This document shows positions 21,001-31,099 of a stretch of DNA of 64,000 nt, one piece after another (position 1 is the stretch's first letter; every line of letters begins with the position of its first letter). The DNA lies in NCBI GenBank assembly GCA_016808115.1, contig JAEQBH010006371.1:430990-494989 (forward strand), read 5' to 3'. The notes beneath the pieces were generated by a model that worked only from the letters and a program-made list of their open reading frames with translations, did no database searches and had not been told where the DNA came from. This DNA comes from Tetrastigma voinierianum. Its lineage: Eukaryota; Streptophyta; Magnoliopsida; Vitales; Vitaceae. Made by a program: the position numbers and the translations under genes.

Positions 21001-21590
21001 TCAGAACCATTAGCTAAGGTAATTATAGGTAAAGGAGACGAAATAAGAGAAGAAAAAGGTCTTTATTAATGTAGATATGATCGGGAGGCTCCAATATCAA
21101 GGATCCATGGTGTGATGAACGTGGTGCTGGCAGAGACACTGCTCTGGGCAAACAAAGCAATTGAGGAAGATTGACTACTGAGTGAGACGAAGGTACTCTT
21201 ATATTCACTCGGGCGAAGAATGACCCCTATGGATGAGATTCTTTCAGATAATCTAAATACACAATGCATCACAAGACTGAGCCAAATGAGCAAAGATGAG
21301 AGGCCTACATGTAACTGATACGATCATCATGAGCAAATCTTCGCTTCCATGGCAAGAGTATCGGGGGATGTTGTCTCACCCTTATTGCTATCAACACCTT
21401 TGTAATCACACTTTGCAAAGAGACTAAGAGAAACCATCACAAAATGTCCCGGTAATTTAGATCGCATAGATTCCTCGGAGTACCGTGACCTCGGGGTCAG
21501 ATTCATTGATTTCTAATGATTTCATCTTATGGTTGAAAGACGTATCCACAACGAAAATGTCTAATTTTTAATTTTTTATCTTAACCTCAA
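18092..21590 (-). pseudogene. Copia B internal region (minus)
   Basis: From the 3' end: ADI..KSLRGPR (18150-18195), RT box YLIVYVDDIVIAG (19018-19058), integrase remnants (20.0-20.9 kb), protease WILDIGASRSYLH (near 21110) and a decayed zinc-knuckle region (21340-21460). Frames are broken throughout. The 5' LTR is missing; the element abuts plus-strand gag sequence near 21.6 kb. Confidence 0.75.
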
Positions 21591-21594
21591 ATAC

Positions 21595-22300
21595 TTACCT
21601 TTCGATAAACTCACAAGGAGTGAAAATTATCTACCATATGGCACTAACGAATTTCTGCCATTTGCAAATTTTATCGTGGAGATCATCTTACTATCGCCAC
21701 CATCAGCACTCAAGATAAACGTATTCAATGGAAAAAAATTGATGTTTACTATAATATTCTTCAGCTAACTATCGGATGTCATTAATTATATAATATCAGT
21801 CATAAAAACTGCTATTATACCTCCATCCGTAAAGAAATCATAGACACTAATGATATTCAAATGCCTCACTGCACATCCTCTATCGCCAATTTTGAAACAA
21901 ATTTCTAAGAGATATATCTTCTTATGGTGACGTTAATTGTTCGCCCATACGAACTCGCCCTATTTTGTACAAAGTCTAATAATACCAGACTCAATGTCCA
22001 AGATGGATCAAGTCTTTATGATCATTCTTCTGCTTAACCTCGAGCCAGATTTTGAGAACATCCGAGAACAGATACTCACTGGAGTTATTATTCCAAACTT
22101 TACTGAGGCTCTACTGACACACACCTCACCACTCAATCCCAAAAGCTAGCTCATGAGATTGTGCTTTTCCCCTCACCAGAAACTCATCACCAAATCTCTT
22201 CCACAAACTAGATGGATAACCCAACAATCTCCTCAATATCTGCCTTTGGCCTGATATCACTGGGGTCCCGCCCTGTGGTCAGACTTATTGATAACTTAGC
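21595..22300 (+). pseudogene. Copia gag fragment (plus strand)
   Basis: Plus-strand reading DSMSKMDQVFMIILLLNLEP, then FENIREQILTGVIIPNF, fits the UBN2-type gag of plant Copia elements. It probably is the gag of the plus-strand Copia whose integrase begins at 22740; the protease part between them is replaced by LTRs. Confidence 0.6.
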
Positions 22301-22310
22301 CCTTGAATAC

Positions 22311-22482
22311 TATACGAGAGTAGCAAGAATACATTCATTCTCATTGAATTTACAAATGAGAAGACATATGATGGTAATCTAAAGAAAGTTAGGAAAAAAA
22401 GGAAACAGAGTTAGAGTCTAATTAGGAGACTAAAGAGAGAAGGAAAATAATCCTAAATGGATTAGGCGACTAAACCTTAACA
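22311..22482 (-). mobile_element. Family-2 solo LTR inserted in a primer-binding site
   Basis: It is 172 bp long, similar throughout to the LTR at 17921-18091 (caagaatacattcattctcatt, aatcctaaatggattagg). It is flanked by ATAC at 22307-22310 and 22483-22486, consistent with a 4-5 bp target duplication. No internal region follows on either side. Confidence 0.7.
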
Positions 22483-22488
22483 ATACCA

Positions 22489-22736
22489 TGAAGCAGAATA
22501 TGGTAAGAGAGTTATATTTTTCTGTGTATTATGAATAACATACAAGGCACATATAAATACAAGAAGGATCCTAAATCAAGTCCTTAATCATAGGAACTAA
22601 TTTGCAATATCTAAGGAAAGTCGATATACAACTGTAAATCCATTCAGATTTGTATCCCTGAGATTTGGAAATTGAAAATCCCTAAACATTAGGGATCAGA
22701 CTTACTTCCCTTAATCGGACAACTCGACATTCTACA
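22489..22736 (-). repeat. Family-3 5' LTR (248 bp) with interrupted primer-binding site
   Basis: Minus strand starts TGTAGAATGTCGAG and ends CTGCTTCA. It is followed by TGGTAT, then by the solo LTR, and after that LTR the sequence resumes TCAAGGGC. Together these are a tRNA-iMet primer site cut in two. Contains TATTTATATG as a TATA-like element. Confidence 0.65.
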
Positions 22737-22739
22737 CTT

Positions 22740-23470
22740 ATTCATATAGTATTATGACCATCCTATACCTAATTTCTCTTACCATCATTTAAGTCTCCTT
22801 TATTGATGATTACTTTAGGTTGTGTCAGATCTGTATCTCTAATGAAAGAAAACTAAACTTTTTCCAAACAATTTCATTTTGATAACCCAGCCTCAACTCA
22901 AAGATTAAAATGGTTCATAATCGATAATGGTAATCGAATATTTCTCTAACATCTTAGGATCATATTTAAGAGGGAATGACATCATTCATCACTGATTCAT
23001 GTCAATACTCTATAGCAAATGGTATAGCTAAAAGGAAAATCTCATGATTTGTTAGAAGTAGTTCGCACCCGATGTTTCAATCCAATGTCTTTAACATTTT
23101 CAGGAGAAGCCATACTCATGTACCACTTTCCTCATCAATCGTATGCCCTTTAGAAAGTCCTTGTTTTCTCACCCCAATCCATGCCCTCGCCAAGTCCTCT
23201 TCTCAGCTGATAACTGCCTTGTTTCAATAGATTCCCAGAGTTTTTGGTTTGACTCCTGTCCATGTTCCACCCTTAAACATAACTAAATTGATCCTAGGGC
23301 ATTCAAGTTCTCAAATTTTTCTAGGTTATTCTCCAACTCAAAAAGGGTACAAGTGCTATGATCCCCTCCACAAGGAAAATGTATGTTAGCTATAATGTCT
23401 CCTTTTTTTAAAATTAACCTTATTTCTCCAAAACTTCAATTCAGGGGGAGAATTTAAGGGAATCTCATTT
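22740..23470 (+). pseudogene. Copia integrase fragment (plus strand)
   Basis: The plus strand in shifting frames gives FIDDY near 22810, DNG near 22930, a CVNT..QNG.AERK-like block at 22990-23035 and a C-terminal FLGY..TQKGYKCYDP segment at 23320-23365. These are the catalytic D-D-E core and the GKGY-type end of a Copia integrase. Many stops. Confidence 0.7.
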
Positions 23471-23949
23471 TTTGGAAATTGTTTCTAATTCTCTTCCACT
23501 CCATAGAGTCCCTCCTGACCAATTCAATGCCATTGATTGATGCTGAACCCTATAAAGAGCAACACAACAAACAATTCCTAAATTACGTGTTTACTCAAGG
23601 AGACAACACCATCAACAAGATACAGGACAAGCTCCAAGCTCTAGCATCACCCCTAGTCTAGAACCGAGCCTAAATCCAGCACCTAACCTGAACAACAACA
23701 GCAAGCATCAACCAGAAATTGACATAACAGATTTTAGCCTCAATCCAACACCTAATCTAAACAGTAGTAGCTCAAATCAACCAGAAAATAATGAGTCAGA
23801 AACAAGTTCCAGCCAGAATCAGCAAATCCGAGCTAGATCTCACTCTAACAGCTCAAGAAAAGAGTCCATGCACATCATCCAATTGAAAGTTTTATGGTCA
23901 TATAATGCTCATCTCAACCTATAGAGCTGCTCTTTGTCCAATCTAGTCC

Positions 23950-24600
23950 GGTTAATCTGCCAAGGAGTATTGAAGAAGCTATGAATATTTCAAATTGGAG
24001 AGAAGTTGTGTTTGAAGAGATGAAGGCACTAAAGAAAGATAGAACTGGGGAAATTTGCTCATTACCAAAAGGTGTTGTACCTGTGGGTTGCAAATGGGTT
24101 TTTATTGTAAAGCACAAATCAGATGGGACAGTGGAAAGGTTTAAGGCTCAACTAGTTGCAAAAGGGTATACACAAACTAATGGGATTGACTATCTTGAGA
24201 CTTTGGCACTACTGGCAAAAGTGAATATTGTATGGGTACTCGTCTCTAGCTACTTGTGAAATGATTTGTCCCTGCCATCAAAATGGACGTGAAGAATGCT
24301 TTTGAATGGAGAATTGAATAAGGAAGTGTATACAGCTACCGCCTCGGTTTTGGAAGAGGATCTTGCAAGTATAAAGTGTAAACCATTGAAATCTCTTATG
24401 GATTAAAACAGCTCCTCGTGCTTGGTCGAGATTCTCTAGAGCAATTTGAATGGCTAGTTACTCACAAGGGTAATTCAGACCATACAATGCTCTATCATTT
24501 TAAATGGAGGAGTAACATTGATAATAAGTGTGACATTGTAATCACCAAATAAAGTAATGAGGTCTTATCTCTGGAATTTGCATGAAGAGTTTTAATCAAT
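23950..24600 (+). pseudogene. Copia reverse transcriptase N-terminal fragment
   Basis: Open from 23981: NWREVVFEEMKALKKDRTGE, VGCKWVFIVKHKSDGTVERF, QLVAKGYTQTNGIDYLET. This is the fingers region of Copia RT. Beyond 24260 it decays (KMDVKNAF with stops) and is cut by a family-1 LTR piece at 24611. Confidence 0.82.
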
Positions 24601-24610
24601 CAAACACCTA

Positions 24611-24751
24611 TATATAGAGACACCAATATATATACAAAATAATAGAACAAAAAAGGAAACAAAATAAAGTGTAAAAGGAATGAGGATAATGTACACAAAA
24701 GGTAGGAGATAAACCAAAGAATATCTAGAGAATATTCTATGATTCTCAACA
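24611..24751 (-). repeat. Truncated family-1 LTR
   Basis: 141 bp match the TRIM LTRs from the TATATATAGG block to the TGTTGAGAATC start on the minus strand. The last about 50 bases of the LTR are absent. Lies within the Copia pol between RT and RNase H. Confidence 0.75.
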
Positions 24752-24755
24752 AGCA

Positions 24756-25760
24756 CAAAGGGGAAGAAAGTGGACAAAAACGCTGTCGGCTAGTCGGTGT
24801 CGACCATTCTCATACCAGACCGGATTCCTTCGGGTCGTAGCGAAACAATTTATGCATGATCCTATGGAAGAGCACCTTGAAGCAGTTTATCAAATTTTGA
24901 GATATTTAAAGAAAAATCCAAGTCGCGGTCTTATGTTTAAGAAGGGAGATGGAGATCTAACTATAGAAGTCTATACTGATGTTGATTGAGTTGGGTCAAT
25001 TACTGATAGAAGGTCTACATCAGGGTGGTGCACATTTGTGGGTGGAAACCTAGTCACTTAGAGAAGTAAGAAACAGTCAGTTGTGGCTAGAACATAGTTA
25101 TTTGAGGCACAAGGCGCACCGAGGTGCAAAAGCCTTTTGGGGCCTTGAGGCACAAGGCGCACTTGAGACGCGGGTTTTTTTAAGTAAAGCGCATCATATG
25201 TCAAATATATATTTTATGATTCTTATGATGGTTGTTTCCTATTTTTACATGACTTTCTCGTAATTTTTTGGCTATTTTAGTAGATTTTTTGCTTCTTTTC
25301 CTCTTCTATAAGGATTATACAGTAGTTGGGAGGGTTAGGGCTTCTTTTGGAGTTGAAACATGGTAGAAATGGGGTTGGAGGTGCTGAAATCCAAAAATTA
25401 GGCATCTAGGGCCAAAACGACGTCATTTTGGTGCACCAAAGTTTTTTTTTAAACTCAAAGTACAACTCAAAACGACATCATAGATAAGTTAAGAAAACTT
25501 ATCCGACCAAACAACGTCGTTTTGGTCGAAAATGCTCGAGGCGAGGCGTTGTCGCAGGGAGTGGTGGCGCTTGGGTTTTAAGCGCGCTTGAAGCGCATCT
25601 TTTATCTATGGGCTAGAAGTAGTGTTGAAGCAAAATATAAAGCAACTGCTCTAAGAATATGCGAGTTATTATGGCTAAAAAGATTGCTAGGGGAGTTAAA
25701 GATTACTACAAAAGGTTCTAAAAAGATTACAACAATGGTCAAACCAGAACTTGATTCTAT
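24756..25760 (+). pseudogene. Copia RNase H, interrupted by a hAT-like element
   Basis: Plus strand: QFMHDPMEEHLEAVYQILRY, RRSTSGWCTFVGGNLVT, SKKQSVVAR (ends 25092), and after the insertion RSSVEAKYKATALRICELLW. The reading continues exactly across the insertion once the 8-bp duplication is discounted. Confidence 0.82.
25093..25610. mobile_element. Non-autonomous hAT-like element (518 bp), TSD GGCTAGAA
   Basis: It is flanked by exact 8-bp repeats GGCTAGAA at 25085-25092 and 25611-25618. The ends are short inverted repeats (catagttat... and its counterpart ...atctatg). Both subterminal zones are packed with AGGCGC/GGCGC motifs (aggcacaaggcgcac on the left; ggcgcttggg and gaagcgcatc on the right), a known hAT habit. 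No transposase. A near-palindrome ccaaaacgacgtcattttgg lies at 25412-25431. Confidence 0.78.
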
Positions 25761-25765
25761 TGCCT

Positions 25766-25960
25766 CTACCAATTATGAACTTCCGGGGCTTTCATCGACC
25801 AACTAGCTTTTAGAATTTCTTCCAAAAGCCCATAATCAAATGCTTCCCTAGCTTCTTTAGACCCCAAACTGTCCTCAAAAACCAATAAACTCGAGCTAAT
25901 CACTTGTTTCCAAATGTTGCTTATATCCCAAGCAAACCTCCACACCCATTTCCCAAGCAA
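25766..25960 (-). mobile_element. LINE reverse-transcriptase fragment (minus)
   Basis: Minus reading LGKWVWRFAWDISNIWKQVI, then a KEAREAFDYGLLEEI segment, matches the post-catalytic RT region of plant LINEs. It directly follows the plus-strand Copia RNase H, so it interrupts that element before its 3' LTR. Confidence 0.65.
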
Positions 25961-26109
25961 ACTTTTACTGTTTCCTAATCACTTTCCCTTGCATGCCAAG
26001 CTATTTACCTTATTTTCAATTTATTTATTTTTTATTAACTCCTCTCAGCAATGTATGGCTAGTAGTGTCAACCAAAATCCAGCCTCATATAGTTTGGCTC
26101 TTCAGCTTT

Positions 26110-26245
26110 AGTGATCGAGGTCAAAGATTACGTTAGATATTTTGTTTCAGCCTTCTATTTAGCCTATAAAAAGGCATGTTTACAATGTAATAAGATAGAA
26201 GATTATGGATTAAAAAAAGTGTGAGAGTCTTCCTGGTTTGTCAAA
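26110..26245 (+). repeat. Possible LTR remnant with TATA and poly(A) signals
   Basis: After a purine-rich 'gaggtcaaagattacg', the sequence gttagatattttgtttc opens a stretch with cctataaaaaggc (26161) and aataagatag (26190). The order fits an LTR of the plus-strand Copia. No second copy was found. Confidence 0.25.
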
Positions 26246-26286
26246 GAATCCTCAATTATCTGCTTTGTGGCATTCATCCTGTCAAC

Positions 26287-26530
26287 TTATCATCAACCTT
26301 TCGTTAGTTGATTATGGTTCTTATTGATCCTCGAATTTATCAATCAACCCTTCTATAGTTGATTGTGGCATCTTCATTATCCCCAACTTATCAATCAACC
26401 CTTCTATAGTTGATTGTGGCGTCTTCATTATCCCCAACTTATCAATCAACCCTTCCATAGTTGATTGTGGCATCTTTATTATCCAATCGACTTTATCAAC
26501 AATCCTTCCGCAATGATCACCCATCTTCAT
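26287..26530. repeat. 51-bp minisatellite with hairpin-forming units
   Basis: Three near-perfect units start at 26337, 26388 and 26439, exactly 51 bases apart; weaker ones start at about 26287 and 26493. Each contains CAATCAAC and, nine bases on, GTTGATTG, perfect 8-base complements. On the minus strand 51 bases equal 17 codons, so the repeats read as KLGIMK.PQSTIEGLID units in a 69-codon frame. I do not treat that frame as a gene. Confidence 0.85.
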
Positions 26531-26539
26531 TAATCCTGA

Positions 26540-26870
26540 TCACTTATTCCAATCAATCCTTACATAATTGATTACCAGACGCTCTTCACTTTCCCCTTCG
26601 AACCCGACCGCAATCCATCCGAGAGATTATCCTCTTGCAATTTACTCCGCTTCATGGCGATCTTGCATATCGATTCTTAACAACCCTTCTACGTTGATCA
26701 GGCATCTTTATTATCCAATCGACTATCACCTAACCCTTCCATAATTGATCAGAGCATCTTCTGTTTCACCGACTTATCAATCAATCCCATATAATAGATT
26801 TAAGACTTCACTTTCCCCTTCGAACTCCACCATAGAATCCATCCGAGAGATTATCCTCTTGTGCTGCATC
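26540..26870. repeat. Direct duplication beside the minisatellite
   Basis: The block 'cactttccccttcgaac', then 'aatccatccgagagattatc', occurs at 26587-26638 and again at 26808-26862, about 221 bases apart. Between the copies, degenerate minisatellite units (cttatcaatcaatcc, ttgatcagagcatctt) recur. This makes a higher-order repeat. Confidence 0.7.
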
Positions 26871-26934
26871 TACTGCACCTTGCATCATTCCCTTCCCAAA
26901 GACTATCCGCAAGAAAGAAGTTCAGCATGCCTCC

Positions 26935-27195
26935 CTATGGAGCAAGTGGTTTATATAGGCTTTGTGGGTTCCTTCACCAATTGGTATTTTGAAGCTTAAT
27001 TTTTATGGCTACTTCATAGGTACTAATGATGAGATAGTATTCGGGCAACGCTTTGAGCTTTTCAAAGAGAACCAAGTTTGGATAGCTATTGAGATAGAAA
27101 TACTTGCTCTCCTTGAGATTGCATTGTTGCAACTAGGTAGAATAGCATCACCCTTGGTAAAGGATGGGGAGGGTTTGTGGGAGGTTCCAAGTTAA
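26935..27195 (+). pseudogene. LINE-type RNase H (RVT_3-like) fragment
   Basis: WVPSPIGILKLNFYGYFIGT is the start of the RNase H domain found at the end of many plant LINE polyproteins (W-x-P-P-x-G-x-L-K-L-N-F-D-G). The first catalytic D is changed to Y. Further on come ALLEIALLQLG and a LVKDGEGLW-like end. The frame begins in one register and continues in another near 26962. Confidence 0.6.
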
Positions 27196-27263
27196 AGTCT
27201 CAATGAAGACAAACATTTACCGATCAATTTGTTAGGGATATAATCATCGAAATTGATGATAAT

Positions 27264-27938
27264 TGTTGAGAATCATAGGATATTCTCTTATTTATTCCTT
27301 CCTTTCTTGAACATTATTTTCCTTCCTTTTTGTATTTTATTTGTTTCCTTTTTGTGTCTTCCTAACCTATATAAATAAGGTATGGTAGAACCTATATTGT
27401 ATTTTACTCACTTATCCATTCAATAAAGAAAAATATTCTTTTCTTCTCTCTTTTCTCATGGTATCAAAGTCATGGTTGGTTCTAGAGTGAGCCATCTTCT
27501 CCGATGGATTTACCGCACCTTCTCCGACAAATCTTCCGTCGATCTTATTCCGGCCGATCTCTCCATCGATCTTCTTAGCCTGATCTCTCAAATAAACCTT
27601 CTCCGATTGCACATATAACAAGCTCGTGCACATGACCTATATGCTCCTGAGGGGGTGTCGAGAATTATGATATTCTATGGTTTATCTCTTCTTTTTCAGA
27701 CATTATTTTCCTTCCTTTTACACTTTATTTTGCCTCTTTTTGTTCCATTATCCTATATACATAGGTGTCTCTATACTATGTAATTAATTAACTCATTCAA
27801 TAAAGAAAAGTATTCTTTTCTTCTCTCATTTCACATGGTATCAAAGTCATCGTTGGTTCTGGAGTGAGTCATCTTCTCCGACGGATCTTCTCCGTCGGAC
27901 CTTCTTCGACGGGCCTTCTCCGACAGAAAAGGTAATCA
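27264..27938 (+). mobile_element. TRIM array: LTR, internal, LTR, partial internal
   Basis: Family-1 LTRs at 27264-27458 and 27656-27835. Primer site TGGTATCAAAG at 27459 and polypurine tract GAGGGGG at 27649-27655 delimit a 197-bp internal region of CTTCTCCGA-type repeats. The second LTR is followed by another primer site and about 100 bp of internal sequence, which ends at 27938. This is a tandem array cut at its 3' side, not a single element with flanking duplication. Confidence 0.8.
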
Positions 27939-27971
27939 AACAATTAAGGTCACGAGTCAACTTATTGATAG

Positions 27972-28172
27972 TGTTAACATATAGAGTTGTAACTAGTTAG
28001 GAAACTTAACATATAGAGTTGTAACTAGTTAGGAATCCTAACATGTAGATATAGAGTTGTAACTAGTTAGGAAATATAGACTATCCCTCCTGTATATATA
28101 CACATGTTAATTCAATGAAAAAAAATACACAAGGAATTTTTTCCTCCAATTCTCTCTTGGTTGTTTTCTACA
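27972..28172 (+). repeat. 5' LTR of Copia R with internal triplication
   Basis: It starts TGTTAACATATAGAG and ends TTTTCTACA. Within it the block 'atagagttgtaactagttagg' occurs three times between 27980 and 28075, separated by 'aaacttaac' and 'aatcctaacatgtagat'. TATA-like tgtatatatacac and 'attcaatg' follow. Confidence 0.8.
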
Positions 28173-29353
28173 TGGTATCAAAGCCTAGGGTTCGAGTTTG
28201 AGAATTTTTTGGAGGAAATTTCGCAATCTAAGGTCAGTTTAGGTGACTTTTGAAACACCCACCTGAGAGGAGAGCGTGGAGTCTCACCGCCCAGATGCAG
28301 GGCTTGCCGCCGCCGACGAGCAGCTCTGAAAATCCGAAGGTTATTCTCGAAGGCTGGAAGCTTCACGCAGAGACCGCGCATGGCGCCAGGAGTACCGTTC
28401 CTACCCCAAAGCCTCCTCCAAGGTCGCCCATCACCACCGTGGCCTTCGTACACTTGGTTTCCCGTTTTGGTTCCCGACCGTAGTTTTAGTGTTTTTTGCG
28501 GTCTAACAAACCCCCTTTTCTGTGGTTTCTCGTCGATTTTCTAAAACCGGCCGAGTGTTCTTTCGCTTCTGGATCTCTACCGTGGTATCATGAATGAGTG
28601 ATCTCAGAGGAGAAGAAACCGACACTGTAAGCTCAAGTGGTCCCAATGAGTCCAAAATCACTAAGACAACCGATCGGGTCCCAACTATTTGGAATGGAGC
28701 AAAACAATTTGAATATACGTCAGGAGCGTACGTATGGGCGATCACCTCACTAAGGATCCGCCAACCGATGATTCGAAAGAGCAATGGATAGAGGAGGATG
28801 CTCGTCTGTTCATCCAAATCCCTAATTCTATCGACAGTTAAGGTACTGTGCCTCAAGCATTAACCGTGGAATTTGTTAAAGAAAGAAACAAGTATTCGAT
28901 AGTGTTTTCTCGAAAGGGGAATATTTCTCGTATATTTGATGTGTGTAAAGACTCATCTGATCGAGAAACAAGATCACATCACGCACTTTCATGGCCTTTA
29001 CAAAAGATACATAATGAAGAGCTTAATATACTTATGCCTCTAGTCCATATGTCAAAAGTTCAACAAACAACGGTAAATGTGATGGCGCTTATGGGATTTC
29101 TCGGCCGCTCTCCTTTTCCGAGTATGATTCAACTAAAGCTCAGATTCTGTCCAGTCCTGAGATATCATCTCTCCAAGAGACCTTTAGCAGGATTCTTCAC
29201 ATTGAGGTGTCATCCTCTTCTTCACCTACCCTGTATCCGCCTTCGCACGCAGAGCCTTTTTATCGACGCACTATCGAAATAATAAAGAGGCAACGAAATA
29301 GAAACAATGGTCCAGGCAATAACACTAGAGGGCTTGATTCTGGAGGTGTTGTT

Positions 29354-29395
29354 TGTTATTACTGTCATAAGCATGACCATGTGATACGCGATTGT
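29354..29395 (+). pseudogene. Intact CCHC zinc knuckle of the Copia R gag
   Basis: CYYCHKHDHVIRDC fits C-x2-C-x4-H-x4-C exactly, the nucleic-acid-binding knuckle of gag. It sits in a 75-codon open stretch (29207-29434) and is the best-kept piece of this gag. Confidence 0.8.
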
Positions 29396-29559
29396 AAGAA
29401 ACAACATAATCGAAATCGAACGCCACTCATATAGCTTCTACCATCGAGGCATCCGATCGCCGGCCTCGCTCTCACCGCTGAATTAGCCAGTTCCAATTGT
29501 ATCAAACTCATCGAGATCTCCATCTACTCCGACATCGCTATTGTTAACAACCCGGTCAA

Positions 29560-29630
29560 ATGCCTTCAGATCTTCTTCATCTTCCAAATGGGTCATCACC
29601 CCAGAGCCACGATCGCCACGACGTAACTCT
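29560..29630 (+). pseudogene. Copia R protease relic
   Basis: SSSKWVITPEPRSPRR lies where SSPWVIDSGASDHM is expected. The WVI lead is kept, but the catalytic D-S-G is lost, so the protease cannot work. Confidence 0.4.
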
Positions 29631-30013
29631 AGTCTTTCTTTCTACCTTTCGGCCAACCTTCACCTTCCACCGCCACTCCGCGTATTTGATCATTCATGTA
29701 GCCTGGTCGTGCACAATTGTGCCCACTCCATTCATTCCTTTCGACACTCGGGCCTTGAGTTTACCAAATTCTCTTTAATTTGATGTCATTAGCAAGTTAA
29801 TCTCAAGACTTTATATGTTATATCTCATTCTTTCTCGATTTTTGTCTCCTTTCTGTGATTCATAATGCTACAAAGATTTGGCTTGCAGCCGTGAGTCCGG
29901 GATTTATTGTGTATCCTGATGGCGTCCCAAGACCTATTGCTCACTTCCGAGTCACACCATTCGGAGGTTAATATCATGTTAGGTGGTTATCTTTCGCCGC
30001 CATTATTAAAGAA

Positions 30014-30217
30014 ATGGCATCCCCGCTGAAGTCATATTCCTTAGATTGCGAGTCTTGTCAATTTTCAAAACATCATCGCCTTAGTTATAGTCCTAGAGTC
30101 AATAAACGAGCTAGTGCTCCTTTTGAGTTAGTCCATTTAGATGTGTGGGGTCCCTGCCCAGTTGTGTCCCCAACCAGGTTTCGATACTTTGTCACTTTTG
30201 TTGATTATATTCACTAA
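30014..30217 (+). pseudogene. Copia R integrase N-terminal fragment
   Basis: CESCQFSKHHRLSYSPR is the second half of the HHCC zinc domain. It is followed by FELVHLDVWGPCPV and FRYFVTFVDY, the start of the catalytic core with its first aspartate (LDVWGP) and the VDD/Y segment. The frame ends just after. Confidence 0.85.
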
Positions 30218-31099
30218 ACCACTGGTCATATTTTAATGAAAACCGCTCCAGTTTGCTTTTCATTCATGCTCTCAGGTTGAGATCTCATACTCCACTCTCA
30301 CAAACATGCACAAAAATCCGAGGCTGATAATGCAAAAGAATGCGCCTGAACACTCGCTGTCCATTGCTCTCAACATGGCGGTCCTTCATCACTCTTCGTT
30401 ACAACCCGAATTTTGAGTTACTCGAGATAAAGAATGGTAGATATCTCCTGAACCATCGAGCTCGTCGAGCCAAACATCACCGCTATTCTCAAAGAACGTT
30501 TTTCCACAACAGCTGATTGATCCAATACCTTCATCACTTAATCAGATTGATGACCAGATCATATCCTTTTCCAATAAACTTGTCTCCTATTAAGCCCCAG
30601 ATAGATTTGTGACAAAATCTGTTTGTTCAAGATGTTCATCCCCAGACCTAACTGACCACAAACTTTAAATGCATCTTCATATTCCTGTCTCATATAACAC
30701 TGGCGAATATCTGTCTTAATCTCATAGGTGGTCTATTTCACGATATCGTTTTTTCAGAACCCTTTCACCCCATCAATTATTTATGATGATGACCCGCTTA
30801 GCAGATAATAGCTGCTCCGGGCCTCTCTCCCCACCTCGCCCAAGAAAGCCAACCTCTATCTACCCAAGAAAGCCTTGTCACTCGGTAATCATACTTCACG
30901 CCGTAATTTCATCGCAAGGTTTCTAATATCCTCCAACCAACTCGTTTTAAGATCAACCAGCTCTATTACGATCTATTACCTTCAGCAGATTAGCAAACAC
31001 CAGCCCTCATTTCGCAACCCTGAACTCAGCTATCTTCGGGCCCCGTTTTATTGTTTTGTGACTTATTTCGCACCACCACTTTCAAAGAAGCTCGTCTCA

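Noticed and set aside
26321..26530. A 69-codon minus-strand frame of 17-residue repeats
   Set aside because: It is explained by a 51-bp minisatellite whose period is a multiple of three; no start context, splice site or known domain.
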